The notes beneath the pieces are model-generated. The model did not search any database, was not told the origin of the DNA, and worked only from the letters and a program-made list of their open reading frames with translations. From positions 62,366,944 to 62,430,943 of the forward strand of contig CM026552.1 of NCBI GenBank assembly GCA_015143295.1: 64,000 nt of DNA, written 5' to 3'. Positions 33,125-45,204 of the stretch are shown here, piece by piece. Within the stretch, counting starts at the first letter, position 1, and each line of letters starts with the position of its first letter. The translations under genes and the position numbers were made by a program. This DNA comes from Tetracentron sinense (lineage: Eukaryota > Streptophyta > Magnoliopsida > Trochodendrales > Trochodendraceae).

Positions 33125-33142
33125 AACCTGCTCTGATACCAA
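33125..33142 (-). promoter_or_regulatory. Primer binding site of copia M (tRNA-iMet)
   Basis: On the minus strand TGGTATCAGAGCAGG follows the LTR end with two spacer bases. Confidence 0.88.
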
Positions 33143-33143
33143 T

Positions 33144-34610
33144 TGAAAATTCTAATTAATTCGGTGAACCTCAAATCTATGTTTGAGTTGAGAATCTACA
33201 AGTTCGAGGGGTTGGTTAGGTTTCCCTAATAGTCTGTCTACCCTTTTTGATGATTTTAAATTAAGTTATTTAACTCAAGGGAAGATGATAATCAAGTGCG
33301 AAATAGGGAAAACCAAACAAACCACAACACAAGAATTTTTACATGGAAACCCTTCCGGGAAAAACCACGGGCCCTAATCCAGCCAAGAGAATCCACTAAG
33401 ATAAAGTAAACAAGACTCGAACTTGACTCCTTCGAACTCAACACCACGATCCTTCAGTTCTTAGTCCTTCACACCTCAAAAATTCACCACGTACTCTCAA
33501 GTCCCATGATAAACCACAGCCGCTTGTACTTCTCTTTGTGTCTCTAAAACAGTCCATGATCTTCCGATCGATCTCCGTTAATGATGGCTTCAGAATCCAA
33601 CGACCAAATCACTCTACCACGATCCTTCTCGGATCGATCTCCTTTGGAAAGGCTCCGGAATACTCCGGCAAAGGTGTTCTATGCAGAACGGGCTGATGGT
33701 TTGATATAAATCAATACCTAGATGGACTCCATCAAAGGACAAGTCCAAACAAGCAAAATTGTAGTTTTAGGCTTGCAAACTCTAGGTTTAAAGACATTAA
33801 CAAAAGGGGAGGAGAGCACCAATTTTCATAGGTTTTATAACCTCTGGATGAACTTAAAAACCCTCTCCACACACCCCCCTAAGTTGTTCTCCAAGAAGTG
33901 GAAGGGTTCTATATAAATAGGGAAGTGAAAACCATGCTTAGAAGTTGCTAAAATACTTAAAAACCAAAGAAGGAAACCAAAGAATCGTTTTAGCAAAACC
34001 CCCATATCAGGGTTGACCCATGGGGCACATTCGGTCGACCAAAAATACACCTTTGGTCGACCAAAAGGTCCCTTTGGGTCGACCCTCAAAAAACCTACTT
34101 GCTGTCTAATTTCCCCATACAGTTTTTTGGCTATTCAGGGTCGACCCTGAGGCTAAAAACAATTTTAAAACATCGTTTTCAGCTCTTGGTCTCTTCATCA
34201 AAGTTGTACCTCTTTTTGACATATTATAGAGTAAAATATAAGGTACATTTTGGAAGATATGCATAAAACGAGCAACCTTGGTTTTTTGAAATAATTTCAG
34301 CATTGTTAACTTGTTTTGCACTACTTATCTCATCACCTAGGGTCCGTATGATTAGACTAGGACACTTACCACCTAAGGCATCATGCTAGGATCATTCTAG
34401 GTCAAATCCCACCTATGGTTAAATGGTATCTAGGTCACTTACCATCCTATGAAAGAAATGATCATCCGAGTGGATCAAGCGATTCTTCAACGCGTTTCAA
34501 CTTCACTTGTCGTGGATGCTTGGAGACAATGACACAAGAACTACTCCTAGACACCTAGACTCACTTGTTTTGACACCGGAATATGCCAATACAAAAACAT
34601 GGACTTTACA
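33144..34610 (-). repeat. 5' LTR of copia M (right copy)
   Basis: Matches the left LTR but lacks about 240 bp. Part of the loss lies between gggtcgacc repeats (near 34140) and part between the two copies of the 86-bp segment. Both deletions look like recombination between short direct repeats. The palindrome cluster is at about 34012-34150 and the aatttccccataca spacer at 34108-34121. Confidence 0.92.
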
Positions 34611-34615
34611 CCTGA

Positions 34616-34964
34616 AAATGGACGATTGGTATAAGCGGGAGCATTCAGAATCCTTCCCGAAGGGGTATCACCCAACAGGAGTAACTCCGCGGACCTCCAA
34701 GACGTTTAAGTCACTGACACTGAGGATGATCATCCAGCAGCCGTTAACATAATAAGCCTGTCTACTGGGTTGAATGAGATTAATTACACTACTATAACAT
34801 GTATGGATGCACAGTACACAATTAATCAAGAGATGTAAAATGATTAATGTTTAGTTAAATGCTTAGGCATTTTATATAAGCTTAAGGTTTAGTTGGCTTA
34901 AACCCGGGTTCCTGATTGAACCCTAAAGATGTTTGAAACAATTCCCCAACAGGGTCGCCAGAGC
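34616..34964 (+). other. Internal 3' segment of element T
   Basis: Non-coding sequence that continues from 27745 and ends cccaacagggtcgccagagc at the right LTR. This end motif is reminiscent of Tat/Ogre-type elements. A clear polypurine tract is not present. Confidence 0.65.
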
Positions 34965-37327
34965 TGTGAGCGCGGGATTTCACTCCCTAGATCTTTTCGT
35001 GGCTCACAGGTTTTTTAAGAGTCGCCACCTATTCATTCAGAAGGAACAAGTCCCCTGAAGTTTTGGATAAAGTCTTGGTCCACGAGAGAGATCGGGGTAA
35101 GGGGTTCGGTTAAGTCCTGGCAAGGTGTTAGGCACCCCGTGGCTTCCGTTTTACAACGGTTCCGTACTGCCTGGGTTTAAGCCAAATAAAGTTAATCTTG
35201 TTTAAAATGCTAAAATGTTTAAATGAACGCTAATCTAAGAAGGGAAAAGCTACGTACTCACAGGGTGAGATCAGACCGAGCGTAGTTCTGGCACATGAGC
35301 CTATGCCGAGGCTAGGGGCGTGTGTGTGTGCACCAAGGGTGGCAAACATGGACTAGTCCGATAGACTAGGGTTTGATTGACCGAGGAGGGTCAAGTGCAA
35401 GGTATGTGAGCCCGGTAGGCTTAGGGAGTAGTTCGGTAGACTAAGGAGGAGTCCGACCCGGGTTAGGGTTGCTAACCGGGATTAGGCTGAACTAAATGCA
35501 ATTAGGGTTGCTAACCACAGTAATGGGTGAGTGAGTTGTAGTCCGGTAGGCTAAGACGGAGCCCGGTAAGCCAAGGTAAGTCCGGTAGACTTGGTTTTTA
35601 GGCCCGGTAGGCTGAAAACCGAAGTTAACTACGATTAGGGGTGCTAACCGCAGTTAAGGGGTTCTAACTGTGGTTAGGGTTGCTAACCAGCGTTAGGGAG
35701 AGGGCCTAAGTTAGGATTAAGGTCTAATTAAGTTTTTAGGAATTTCCTTTTAATTTCCCAAAGTTTATGGGGTTAAGGGGTGCTTAACCGCGGTTAAATA
35801 TTAACCGGAGGTGGATTTAACCACAGTTAAGGGTCTGGTATAGTCCAAGGTGGGCCCAGGGGGCTAGGCAGGGCCTAAAGTGGCCTCTTACCAAGCCTGG
35901 GCCCCTGCAAAAGCCCAAAAATAAAATAAAGTTTAATGCCGGTAATGTAATTACCTACATTATGGACAGTGTTTTAAGATTGTGTTTTGCCAAAGTTAAC
36001 TACGGTTAACGGATAACCCGAGGTGAACCAAAGGCATGGGAGTGTAGGGGGGACTCCTGGGAAGAGATCAGGTTAGGTGTGGACCCCAGGGGATGCCTAG
36101 AGTGGGCCCCACAATGCTGCGAAGTCGCTGTGATAGACAATGCAAGTTGGCGGTAGTCGTTCTACCGCCCATCCCAAATCAGGCGAAAATAGAATGTCGG
36201 TAGAGGTATGACCGACATTCTGGAAAATGCTCAAAAACAAGGGGTCGGTAGCGGGATCACCGACAATAGGGAATAAGGCTTTTATATGAATGGCGGTACT
36301 GAGAGTACCGCCATTCTGGGTTTTTCTCGAAACCGAACCTACAACTGCTGGGGATGTGCACAGAGGTATCTAAGGGTTCCCTCATGAATTAAGGGACCCT
36401 TAGAAGGTCCTGGGAAGGTCTGCAAGCCCGAGGGAGATGTTGTACCCGAAGGGGTTCACCTCACCTATAGTTTAGGTTGGTGAACACCCTATGAGGGTCT
36501 GTTTACACTAAGCAACAACAGCAAAAAAAACATGAAAAGGTCCCCTGGAGAGGACCAGGGGCTCACAATGATGCTAAAACAATAAGGAAATGGGTAGGGG
36601 GGATCCCTAACCAATGCTCTGTTTCGACCGAACTTGACAGGGGGTCTGTGCCCAGGTGGTGTACACTCCGACAATGCTTGTAGTGGTTGGGGATGCTTGA
36701 GGTAGGTCTAGGGGACTCTTAGGATCAAGACCAAGGTCAGGGATCACGATTTTGCAGCAGGGGTTCTCCTCTAAAAATTTACAGACCGTTTTACAGTAGA
36801 GGTGGTGTTAGTTTTATAGGGATGGCAACTAGGGACCTAAGAGGGATTAGGAAGAAGGGGGAGAAGGGTATTGGACCCAGAGGAGGTTGTGTGAGGGTTG
36901 AGAAAGGAGAGATCGAGGTGGAGGTAGAGTGTGCAAGGGTGTTGCAGGCCTGCAACTCGGAACTTGAAGATGTCGGTAGATGGTTTACCGACAGCCTGAA
37001 ACAAGGCCAATTTTTAATGTCGGTAGATCTTCTACCGACATTCTGTAAATCTGTTTTTAAATGGGTTGGGCCTGCACATACGGGTTATGGGGGTTATGTA
37101 CTAAGGTTTTTGGGCCTTGTGGGCTCGAGGCTGAGGGTCAGGCCCTATAGGCCATGGGTTTCAAAGGGTATGCTAAGGTCACCTAATGCTAGGGTTTAGG
37201 ACATGGGTTTTTCTAGGGTTTGACTGGAGAGGCTTACCTAGGTTGTGAGGGACTTGGTAGGGGAGGTAACCATAGTTAAAAGATATTAACTATGGTTAGG
37301 ATGAGGTGTAAAAATCGGGTGCTTAAA
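34965..37327 (+). repeat. Right LTR of element T (2363 bp)
   Basis: Starts TGTGAGCGCGGG and ends GGGTGCTTAAA, where the left copy ends in the expected CA. It carries the same hairpin set as the left LTR, in several places with fewer mismatches (for example 36193-36219 and 36972-36992). Scattered transitions separate the two LTRs, so T is clearly older than copia L. Confidence 0.9.
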
Positions 37328-38083
37328 AGTTTGACATCTTCTCTAGTATTTGCCTATATAGCTTTGATGTGGCCAATCGTCAATGTGCAACACACCGGAT
37401 TAAATACGGGCTCGTTGGGTTATGTACGCTATAATAGAAGAAGTATGTGTAGCTCAACAAGGATTCCACTACTCTTCTAGAGTAATTTATATTGAGTTGA
37501 TACTTGTCACAACCGGACTTGAAAAAACCCAACGCTGGTATTTATCGATGAAATGGTTTTATCGAGATGTTTATTTTTTGTATAAAAGAAATTTAATTAT
37601 TATTATTATTTCTTTTAAAGAATTTCTAAAATAGTTTTTGAAAGTCCAAGCTTGACTAAAATTATCAAAGAGAAAGGGTTCTCAATATAAGCTAGGGATT
37701 AAAGACAGTATAAGATATTATCCCGTAAGCTTATAACAATATTGGAAGTAGAGGGACGCATCTGTAAACAAATCTTGTAATAGAAATACCTGCAATTGAT
37801 TCTCTATTTTCTGGAGGTTATTCACATTGTGTTAATGGACATTATGGTGATTAGTGGAAGTCCAAGGACATAGATGAAATTCTATGATCCTAATGGAGTC
37901 ATAGGAAATGGTTTCCTAGTAACAATGCTTTAACCAAAAAGGTTAAGCACTTGGTCCCACAACCGGAAATAGGAGATCCCTTTAGATCCCGCACACTAGG
38001 ACCTTCTTAAAGCTTTTAGTTTAATTATTTAATTTTTCTAAGTAAATCACTATATGGTATAGTGAAGCTCTTATAGGTGAAAT
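37328..38083 (+). repeat. Copia B 3' LTR, piece 2
   Basis: Resumes with gacatcttctctag exactly where piece 1 stopped and ends gaaat at the border of solo LTR C. It matches the reverse complement of the copia L LTR with many substitutions. Confidence 0.92.
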
Positions 38084-40300
38084 TGTTAGACATGTATGCC
38101 CACAAAGCCATTCCGGAATTGTATTTATCTATTTTTTAAATCAATAAATGCACATTTTACATTCAAACATTGTCTTCTACATTGGGTAATATATCGAAAG
38201 TATCTCATTGGATGAGACTACTTTGTCCCTTAGGTAACATTGTAGGAAAACCATCCAATTAGTTGATAACTGATTGCTAAGGAGCTATGGTTTTTCCGGT
38301 TCCTTGTAGACCTAAAATTGTTCTAAGTTAATCAGGATACATTTGGACAATGTATTCCTAATAACTTACACATTGTTAGTTCCATATGATGGAGTGATGA
38401 ATCTCAATCACTGAGAGAAGAGTCTCTTGACTAAAATGTGGATATAAGTAAGAAGTACTTATATTGCAACTGGATCGCTCAGTGGATACCCTTAGAAATA
38501 TATTGTCTTTATATTTAGGATAGTCCATTTAACAGATTGTCCTTAACCTGAGAGGTCGACATCTTCTCTAGTATTTGCCTATGTAGCTTTGATGTAGCCA
38601 ATCGTCAATATCCAACACACCGGACTAAATACGGGCTCGTTGGGTTATGTACGCTGTACTGGAAGAAGTGTGTGTACGCTCGACAATGATTTCACTACTC
38701 TTACAGAGTAAATAATATTGAGTTGATACTTGTCAAAACCGGACTTGAAAAACCCAGCGCTGGTATTTATCGATGAAATGGTTTTATCGAGGAATTTATT
38801 TTCTGTATAAAAGAAATGTAATAATAATTATTATTTCTTTTTAAAGAATTTTTAAAATGTTTTTGCAAGTCCAAGTTTGACTAAAAGTATCAAAGAGAAT
38901 GGGTTCTCAATATAAGCCAGGGATTAAAGGCAGTATTAGATATTGTCCCGTAAGCTTATAACAATATTGGAAGTGGAGGGACTGATCTGTAAACAAATCT
39001 TGAGATAGAAATACCTGCAAGTAATTCTCTATTTTCTGGAGGTTAATCACATTGTGTTAATGGACATTAATTGTGATTGGTGGAAGTCCAGGGATATAGA
39101 TAAAATTCTATAATCCTAATGGAGTGTAGGAAAGGTGTTTCCTAGTAACAATACTTTAACTAAAAGGTTGAGTAATTGGTCCCACAACCGGAAATAAGAG
39201 ATCCCTTTAGATCCCACACACAAGGACTTTCTTAAAGTATTTAATTTAATGATTTATTAAATTAATTAATTTCTCTAAGAAATCACTATATGGTATAGTG
39301 AAGCTCTAAAAGGTGGAATCACATTAAATGTGAAAAACCAAATGGGTAGGACCCATTGGGGAATTTGATAGAAGATCAAATAAGAGACCAAAATGGGTTT
39401 GGAACCCATGGGGGCGTGTGGAGTGGGGCCCACCTAGGGTGGGACCCCCACTTCAAGGAGGATAATATTATTGTTTAATTTTTAATTAGTTTCTAATTAA
39501 TAACTCCTTATCAGATAAGGTTGGTTAGTTAGTTAGTTAGTTACTAATTAAAGATTCCCTAATTGTTAGGGATTCCATTAGTTTGTTACTAATCATTAAT
39601 TAGTTAGTTACTAATTAAAAAGATTCCTTATTGGATAAGGATTTGGTTAGTTAGTTACTAATGGATAAAATTAGTTTCTATTTTGATTAATCCTAATTAA
39701 TTAAAGGAGAAATCAAAAAGGAAACAAGTGAGAAATCCTTAATGGATAAGGATTAGGAGACTTGGGTTGCAAGCAACCCAAGTAAACTCCTATATATAGA
39801 GGTGTACGGTCACTTTAGTGGACACAAGAAAAATTTTCAGAATTTTCAAGATTTGGAAATCCCTCTCCTCCCTCATTATCTCTCACGCCCAAGCCTCCCT
39901 TCTCCCCAAGGTGTACGGTCACACCTTCTCCCCTTTTATTCTTCCTTTTGTTTTCTAGTTTGAAAATAAAGAAGAGGAATTTCAAGGTTCTTGAAGATCA
40001 AGATTAGATCTTTTATTCAAGATTCCTAGAGCTGGATTTTGGAAGGGCCATTAGCTTCCATTAGAGAAAGCTTTAAAGAAAAAGAAGGTCTGTGTGGATT
40101 GCGAAGGAGACTTGGCACTTGTGAAGTTTTTCCGGTATAGCTTTTATCGTGGATTTGACTTAACAATTTCAAAGTCGCAAAGGTATTGTGATTTTTACTC
40201 TCATTGAATAAAATCAATTAGAATCTTAGTCAGATCTTGGGATTCGATGTATGTCCCCCCAAGAACTGTTTTTCTAAAATTAAAAAGAGGCATTCTTTCA
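38084..40300 (+). mobile_element. Solo LTR C of the copia B/L family (2217 bp)
   Basis: A complete LTR from TGTTAGACATGTATGCC to GGCATTCTTTCA, flanked by a perfect 5-bp duplication gaaat (38079-38083, 40301-40305). No internal sequence is present, so it arose by recombination between the two LTRs of a full element. TATA box tatatatag is at about 39792-39800. The AT-rich inverted repeats lie upstream of it at 39508-39740. Confidence 0.95.
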
Positions 40301-41202
40301 GAAATCACATCAGATGTGATAAACCAAATGGGTAGGACCCATTTGAAATTTCGATAAAGATCAAAAGATGACCTAAGGAGCTTGGAACTCTTTCTAGGGT
40401 CGTGTGGAAGTGGGGCCCACCTAGGGTGGGACTCCCACTTCAAGATGGAGCCTTATCATTTAAGTAGTTGGTTACTAATCAATGATTCCTTCTTAGATAA
40501 GGATAAGATTAGTTAGTTACTAATTAAAGATTCCGTATTAGATAAGGATAATATTAGTTTGTTACTAATGGATAAGGTTAGTTTCCTTTTTAAGATAAAT
40601 CCTAATTAATTGGGAGTTATCATTAAGGAATCTTTGAGGAAATTCTAATTTGATTAGGATAAGGATGAGAAGAGCTTTGGATTGCAAGAAAGCAATCCAA
40701 GGGACTCTATATAAAGAGATGGAGGCCACCCCTTGGGAGTAACTTCTCTCCTATGGTTTTCTCACTCTCCCTCTCCTCAAGCTCACGCTCCCCCTCCCTT
40801 CTCTCCTCTTGTGGAAAGTGTAAGGTCACCATCCCTCTTCTCTCTTGGTTCTAGTTTTTCTCTTGAGCAAAAGCAAAGCCAATCTTATTAAATCAAGAAA
40901 AGATCTTGAGATTCAAGAAAAGATCATAGAGCTTGAATAGGAAGGGCCATTAGCTTCCATTAGAGAAAGCTATAGAAGAAAAAGAAGGTTCGTGTGAATC
41001 ACGAAGAAGACTTTACGCTTGCGAAGTTTTGCAGGCTTTATTCTATCGTGGATTTGACTTAACAATATCAAAGTCGCAAAGGTGATTTTTTTTTTTTTAT
41101 CCTTCATTGAATAAAATCAATTAGAATCTTAGTCAGATCTTGGGATTCGATGTACGCCCCCCAAGAACTGTTTTTCTAAAATAAAAAAGAGGCATACTTT
41201 CA
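40301..41202 (+). repeat. Copia B 3' LTR, piece 3
   Basis: Resumes in the cacatcagatgtgataaacc segment after the duplicated gaaat and ends GGCATACTTTCA. Its TATA-like site is tctatataaagag near 40707. Athila D interior follows directly. Confidence 0.92.
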
Positions 41203-43555
41203 GAAGTGGTACTGGGGTAATGCAATAGAGTATGTATCCCGGACAATGTAGAGGATCTACATTGAGGCCATTGAGTTCCCTAAATAGTCTAGTGCGAGTT
41301 GGCACCTCTTGGTTGGTAACGTGATTACACAGCTTCTAGAGCAGCAGGGTCATGTGATTAAAGAGGATGAGCCAGTGGCTGCGATTATGAGGTTTGGGGA
41401 ACATCAGTGGGATAAGAGCTACAATGCCTAATGAAGGTGACTAAAAGGAGGATTCCTACTGCCGAGCATCCTGATGAGGTGATTCGTGATGCTGAGGCCG
41501 ATGTTGTTATGACCCCTCCCCACTCTCCTATAACTTATCACCAGTCTCCTCCACTTGAGTTTCAACATCATTCTCCTCAATACCAGCCTCCCCCACCTAC
41601 CTAGTTTAGTGATCAGGCAGAGACACCAGTTTACATGTCTCGTCAAGAGTACAGCAGGCTGAGTTTCAGGAGTTTAGAGAGTAGTCATCTCAAAGATGAA
41701 GCCAGGCAGATGCCTTTTATGATTAGGCCCGTTAGCATTGGGATCAAGCCGATAGATTTTATACCCAGTAGACTCAGAGTACTTTTGATTTCCAGCAGAT
41801 GATGAGGGCTACACTTGAAACCCATTTTCCACTGGGCTAATTTCATCCACCACCTCTTCCATCTTAGTGACAAAGTTTCCAGTATTCAATTAGGACTTTT
41901 CTATTTTCATTGAGTTAGTTGTACAGAGTTCTACTCCTTTTTTTTTCTTTGTTCTTTCTCTTCTTTCTTGAGTCTAATGTAAGGAGTTCTACTCCTTTCG
42001 CTTCTTTATTTTAGTTGATTCAGTCAGTCTTATGTCTCCACAGCGTTATACTTGATGATGCAAAACTTTTATATTGATATATCTATTGGTTGTTTGTATC
42101 TATTTTTGTGTGGATTTTCTGGTTTTGTGCTAACCCTACTAGGTGTTGGAAGAAGTTTGGGGTGACTATAACCCATGTGTGATATCTTTCATTGATTGTA
42201 TTTCACTTAGCAGGTATTATTGTTTTGTTCCCTAGATGTGATTAAATTTTGTTTTACATTGAGGACAATGTAAATTCTAAGTTTGGGGTTTGGAAATAAT
42301 ATTCATTCTTTCTATTACTTTGTTGAGTGATTGTGCAACCATGTAATAGGATAAGACATGCAAACATTTAATTTTTTTTAGACTGAACTATTCTGAATTT
42401 GAAAAATTGTGATACATATAGGGTAATCCTAGTGTTATTGATAGGGTTAAATTTGAGAACACATGATTCTAAATAGACACAATTTTTACCCTTAATTGAA
42501 TTGTTAAAGCTGAAATTGTTTCAAAAGTCATGAAAATACTTTGATTATATGCATGAGCACTCTAACATAATGTCTGGTAGGGTTTGAAACCAAACTAATT
42601 GATTAGTGCTTTTATTAACTCATAAGAAGTTGGATGACCTAGAAATTAAACACCACCCTTGGTTTAACTGAGAAAAAAAATTATGATAGAAAAATGGGTT
42701 ACCTGACCATGTTTTGCACTTAGTAATCGGGCCTTATACCTCGCTAAGCAGAGAGTGTTCGCGTCAAACCGTGTGATATTTGGAATGGATAAAATAACCT
42801 AGTGTGACTAGTTTAAGTCCGAAGGCTATTTGACTCGAGTTAATAAGCTTTTAGGGGTGTTTTGACACCTGGTGTCCTAAAGCCTTCTGGTTTGGGAGTC
42901 ACCGGCCTAACACTCGCTACCTGGGTTGTCTAAAATGCTTAATGGACTTAGATTCTGCAGAGTCACACTTATATGGATAAAAAAATCATATAAGAAAAAA
43001 GATGAAAAATTGTGAAGTTAAGCCTTGGGTTTTTTGTTTAAATTAAAAGGGAATTTAATGACAAGTGGGTCGACAGAATAACTATTGAAAAGTTAGGTTG
43101 AGATTCCATATTCAATTGTTAATTCACTTACACATCAAAGGAAAAATTATGACAAATCTTTTATGAGCTAAATTATTCAAAATTGTGTGAAATTGAGAAT
43201 GTAGAGAGTTGAAAGTTTACACTTATTAATAACTTTGGGATTATCTTGTATGTGTTGTGATTTTAAAAGTTTGGAATATGTATCAGTCACTATTTTGAAA
43301 CTTGTATGTTTTACTTGAGTATATTGCACAATTACAGGGTAGTACAGATGTTTGTGGGTATCATCACTGTAAACCTTCACAAGACTTCACTCGTCTACTA
43401 GGGCCACCTAGGGGTTTAAAAGGCTTATTGTATATACCAAATGCAACCGGGGATCCCACGAAAGGGGATGTAGATATAATTTAGTTTAGTTATTATTTTG
43501 TTTTATTTTTCATTGCACGAGGACTAGCAATGGGTAAGTTTGGGGTTGCGATCGG
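41203..43555 (+). pseudogene. Athila D 3' interior, degenerate coding remnants
   Basis: The first 700 bp contain frame pieces reading like plant Athila ORF1/env-region proteins, such as VGNVITQLLEQQGHV and EPVAAIMRFGEHQWDKSY, broken by stops and shifts. The rest (about 41900-43550) is AT-rich and non-coding, with two aagtttgggg purine-tract motifs. I cannot assign a function to the remnant protein. Confidence 0.55.
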
Positions 43556-44446
43556 TGATAATTGTTATATATTTAAGCACCTCAATCTAAACTTGTTAGT
43601 TCTTAGAGTAATCTTTTTGGACTATCTTACGGTACTTGATTGTCTTTGTTGATTTCAGGCTCATGCGAGGAAAAGAAGTTAAAATTGAAGATTTAAGATT
43701 CTCAAAGACTTAGAAGAGCTTTAACCATGTGAAAGACCAAAAGAGGAAAATTCCAGGAATTTTTGTACCTTGCGACAGATTGTAGTGTGCCTGCGATCGA
43801 TCGCAGGTTTTGCTGCGATGGATGATGAAGTTGCGATGGATAGCAAAGGAGGCATGGAATTTTTCTAAGATTTTGTCTGTCTGCAATCGATCACAGTTGC
43901 TTTGCGATCGATTGCAAATCGATGTTTTTTCCTTAAAAACAGTGTACGGAAAAGAGGACTTTGAGTCCTAATGGGTTTGCAACAACCCTAATCCGAATGG
44001 ACTCCCTCTCTTTATAAATAAGAGAGCCCTTAGCCATAATCATTATGTAGAGAATTTTGGATCAAAAGATGAAGAGAAGCTCTAGAGATCAAGGAAGCCA
44101 AAATGATTAGTTCTTCGTTTTTCTCTATGAAGACGGCGTTCTCCTCCCTCGCGATGAACTAACTTTCCGTTCTAGGATTTCGATGAAACCCTAGCCAAGT
44201 AATTGTGTCGTTCTTTGTTTTTATTAAGATTTCTTATTTGTATGAAATTGATTGCATAATAAGAGGGTTCTTTTAACAACCAGATTTATTGGATTTAAAT
44301 TTGATTTCAATGGAATTTCTATCCTTGTAGTAGGTGTTAGGAAATTGAAACTAAACCCACTTGTGTTAATTTTCGTTAGAATTTTAATATAAGTTTTATG
44401 CAATGGTTTTAATATATTAAGAGATTAAATCCTAAGACAAGTTGAT
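43556..44446 (+). repeat. 3' LTR of Athila D, right end missing
   Basis: Starts TGATAATTGTTATATATT. It is homologous to the reverse complement of LTR K up to the tgcaatggttttaatatatt segment near 44400-44430, then breaks off. TATA box tttataaata is at 44011-44020. A palindrome cluster lies at 43790-43920, with the cores tgcgatcgatcgca and tgcgatcgattgca. Confidence 0.85.
43790..43920 (+). repeat. GCGATCGATCGC palindrome cluster in LTR D
   Basis: Two clear palindromes (ctgcgatcgatcgcag and tgcgatcgattgca), one degenerate (tgcaatcgatcacag) and two half sites (tgcgatgga) lie 90-225 bp upstream of the TATA box. Confidence 0.8.
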
Positions 44447-45204
44447 TAGTTTTTTGCTCTGGAGGTGCATTTTAGTAAAAGAAGATTTTAGGTGCATGAT
44501 AGCAAGAATCTTGTGGGCGTTTTGCTAGGGTTCCATGGTAAAACCTAGGATTGCCCGTGGTGGGGAGGGAGATCCCGCCTCCAGGCCACCGGACCTCCCT
44601 CCCTCTTATGCTGTAGTGGTTAGAAATCCCTCATCTCCTTCGGGGGTTTCGCAACCAAGTTCCGTTCAAAGAAAAATCCAGCATCTTTTAAGGGAGACCT
44701 AGCTATTTTTTTCACTGAAGAAGAATCCATCATCCTTGCTACTCCTCATCGCTTATCCCTAGTTGCAAAGTGTGCATATGGGCGGCCCTCCCTTGATGCT
44801 ATAAAGGTTCATATGAAAAATTTTGAAGGGCTCCGCCTGGACTTCTTAGTTGGGATCCTTGATTCATGCCATATTCTGTTCAGATTTTTATCGGAAGAGG
44901 ACTTTCGTATGGTTTGTCTAAAAGAATTTATATACATCAATGGTTTCCTCTTTAGAATCTTCAAATGGACCCCTTCTTTTTTATCAGGTACGGAACCATC
45001 CTTGGTGCCGATTTGGGTGAGTTTCCCAAACCTTCCTCTTCACTTATTTAACAATTCAGCCCTTTCTTTGATTGGAAGCATCTTCGGTAAGGTTCTTAAG
45101 CTTGATGGAGCCATGAAGTCTCTAACAAGGCCTAGCGTTGCTAGGGTATGCATTGAGATAGATATTCAAAAGGAAAATCCAGATCGCTTTTGGCTAGGAA
45201 TAGG
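44447..45204 (+). mobile_element. LINE (L1-type) fragment N
   Basis: Contains part of an L1-type ORF1. Both ends are cut: the left end meets the Athila D LTR and the right end is interrupted by copia LTR E. I did not identify a target duplication or poly(A) tail, so the left border near 44447 is approximate. Confidence 0.75.
44687..45204 (+). pseudogene. LINE ORF1 fragment (DUF4283 domain)
   Basis: The frame FKGDLAIFFTEEE...LATPHRLSLVAKCAYGRPSLD...SCHILFRFLSEEDF...FIYINGFLFRIFKWTPSF...VPIWVSFPNLPLHLF...SVARVCIEIDI matches the DUF4283 domain of plant L1 ORF1 RNA-binding proteins, known for binding LINE RNA. The frame is open over about 170 codons and is cut at 45204 by the copia LTR. Upstream sequence (44520-44690) looks like the degenerate N-terminal part. 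Zinc knuckle, endonuclease and RT are not in the window. Confidence 0.8.

Larger units (their letters stand above)
27746..34610 (-). mobile_element. Gag-only Ty1/copia derivative M
   Basis: LTRs at 27746-29448 (1703 bp) and 33144-34610 (1467 bp) flank a 3.7-kb interior with a broken gag and no protease, integrase or RT. The perfect 5-bp duplication cctga lies on both sides (27741-27745, 34611-34615). The minus-strand primer site TGGTATCAGAGC follows the right LTR. A large Gag with coiled coil and two knuckles resembles SIRE/Maximus copia elements; this lineage call is tentative. Lacking pol, it must have moved with enzymes from another element, or lost pol later. Confidence 0.9.
7004..37327 (+). 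mobile_element. Coding-free long-LTR retrotransposon T (Tat/Ogre-like), with nested insertions
   Basis: Two direct 2.4-kb LTRs (7004-9377 and 34965-37327) flank a region whose own sequence, once the nested elements are taken out, is only about 260 bp on the left, the minisatellite, and about 430 bp on the right. No coding sequence of its own is left. It is inserted in copia B's LTR. The target duplication is aggtc on the left and agttt on the right, so two of five bases have changed if the borders are correct. LTR motifs such as gtgttaggcacccc and agtcgccacc resemble Tat/Ogre-type or large non-autonomous (LARD) elements. That lineage call is from memory of motifs and is tentative. Confidence 0.8.
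41203..44446 (+). mobile_element. Athila-type gypsy element D, 3' part
   Basis: Carries the 3' interior and most of the 3' LTR of an Athila element. Hallmarks are acattgaggacaatgtaaat followed by aagtttggggt at about 42257-42290, and aggactagcaatgggtaagt plus tttgggg just before the LTR. Copia B is inserted in its interior, and a LINE fragment cuts its LTR at about 44446. The gag-pol part would be off the left edge of the window. Confidence 0.85.
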
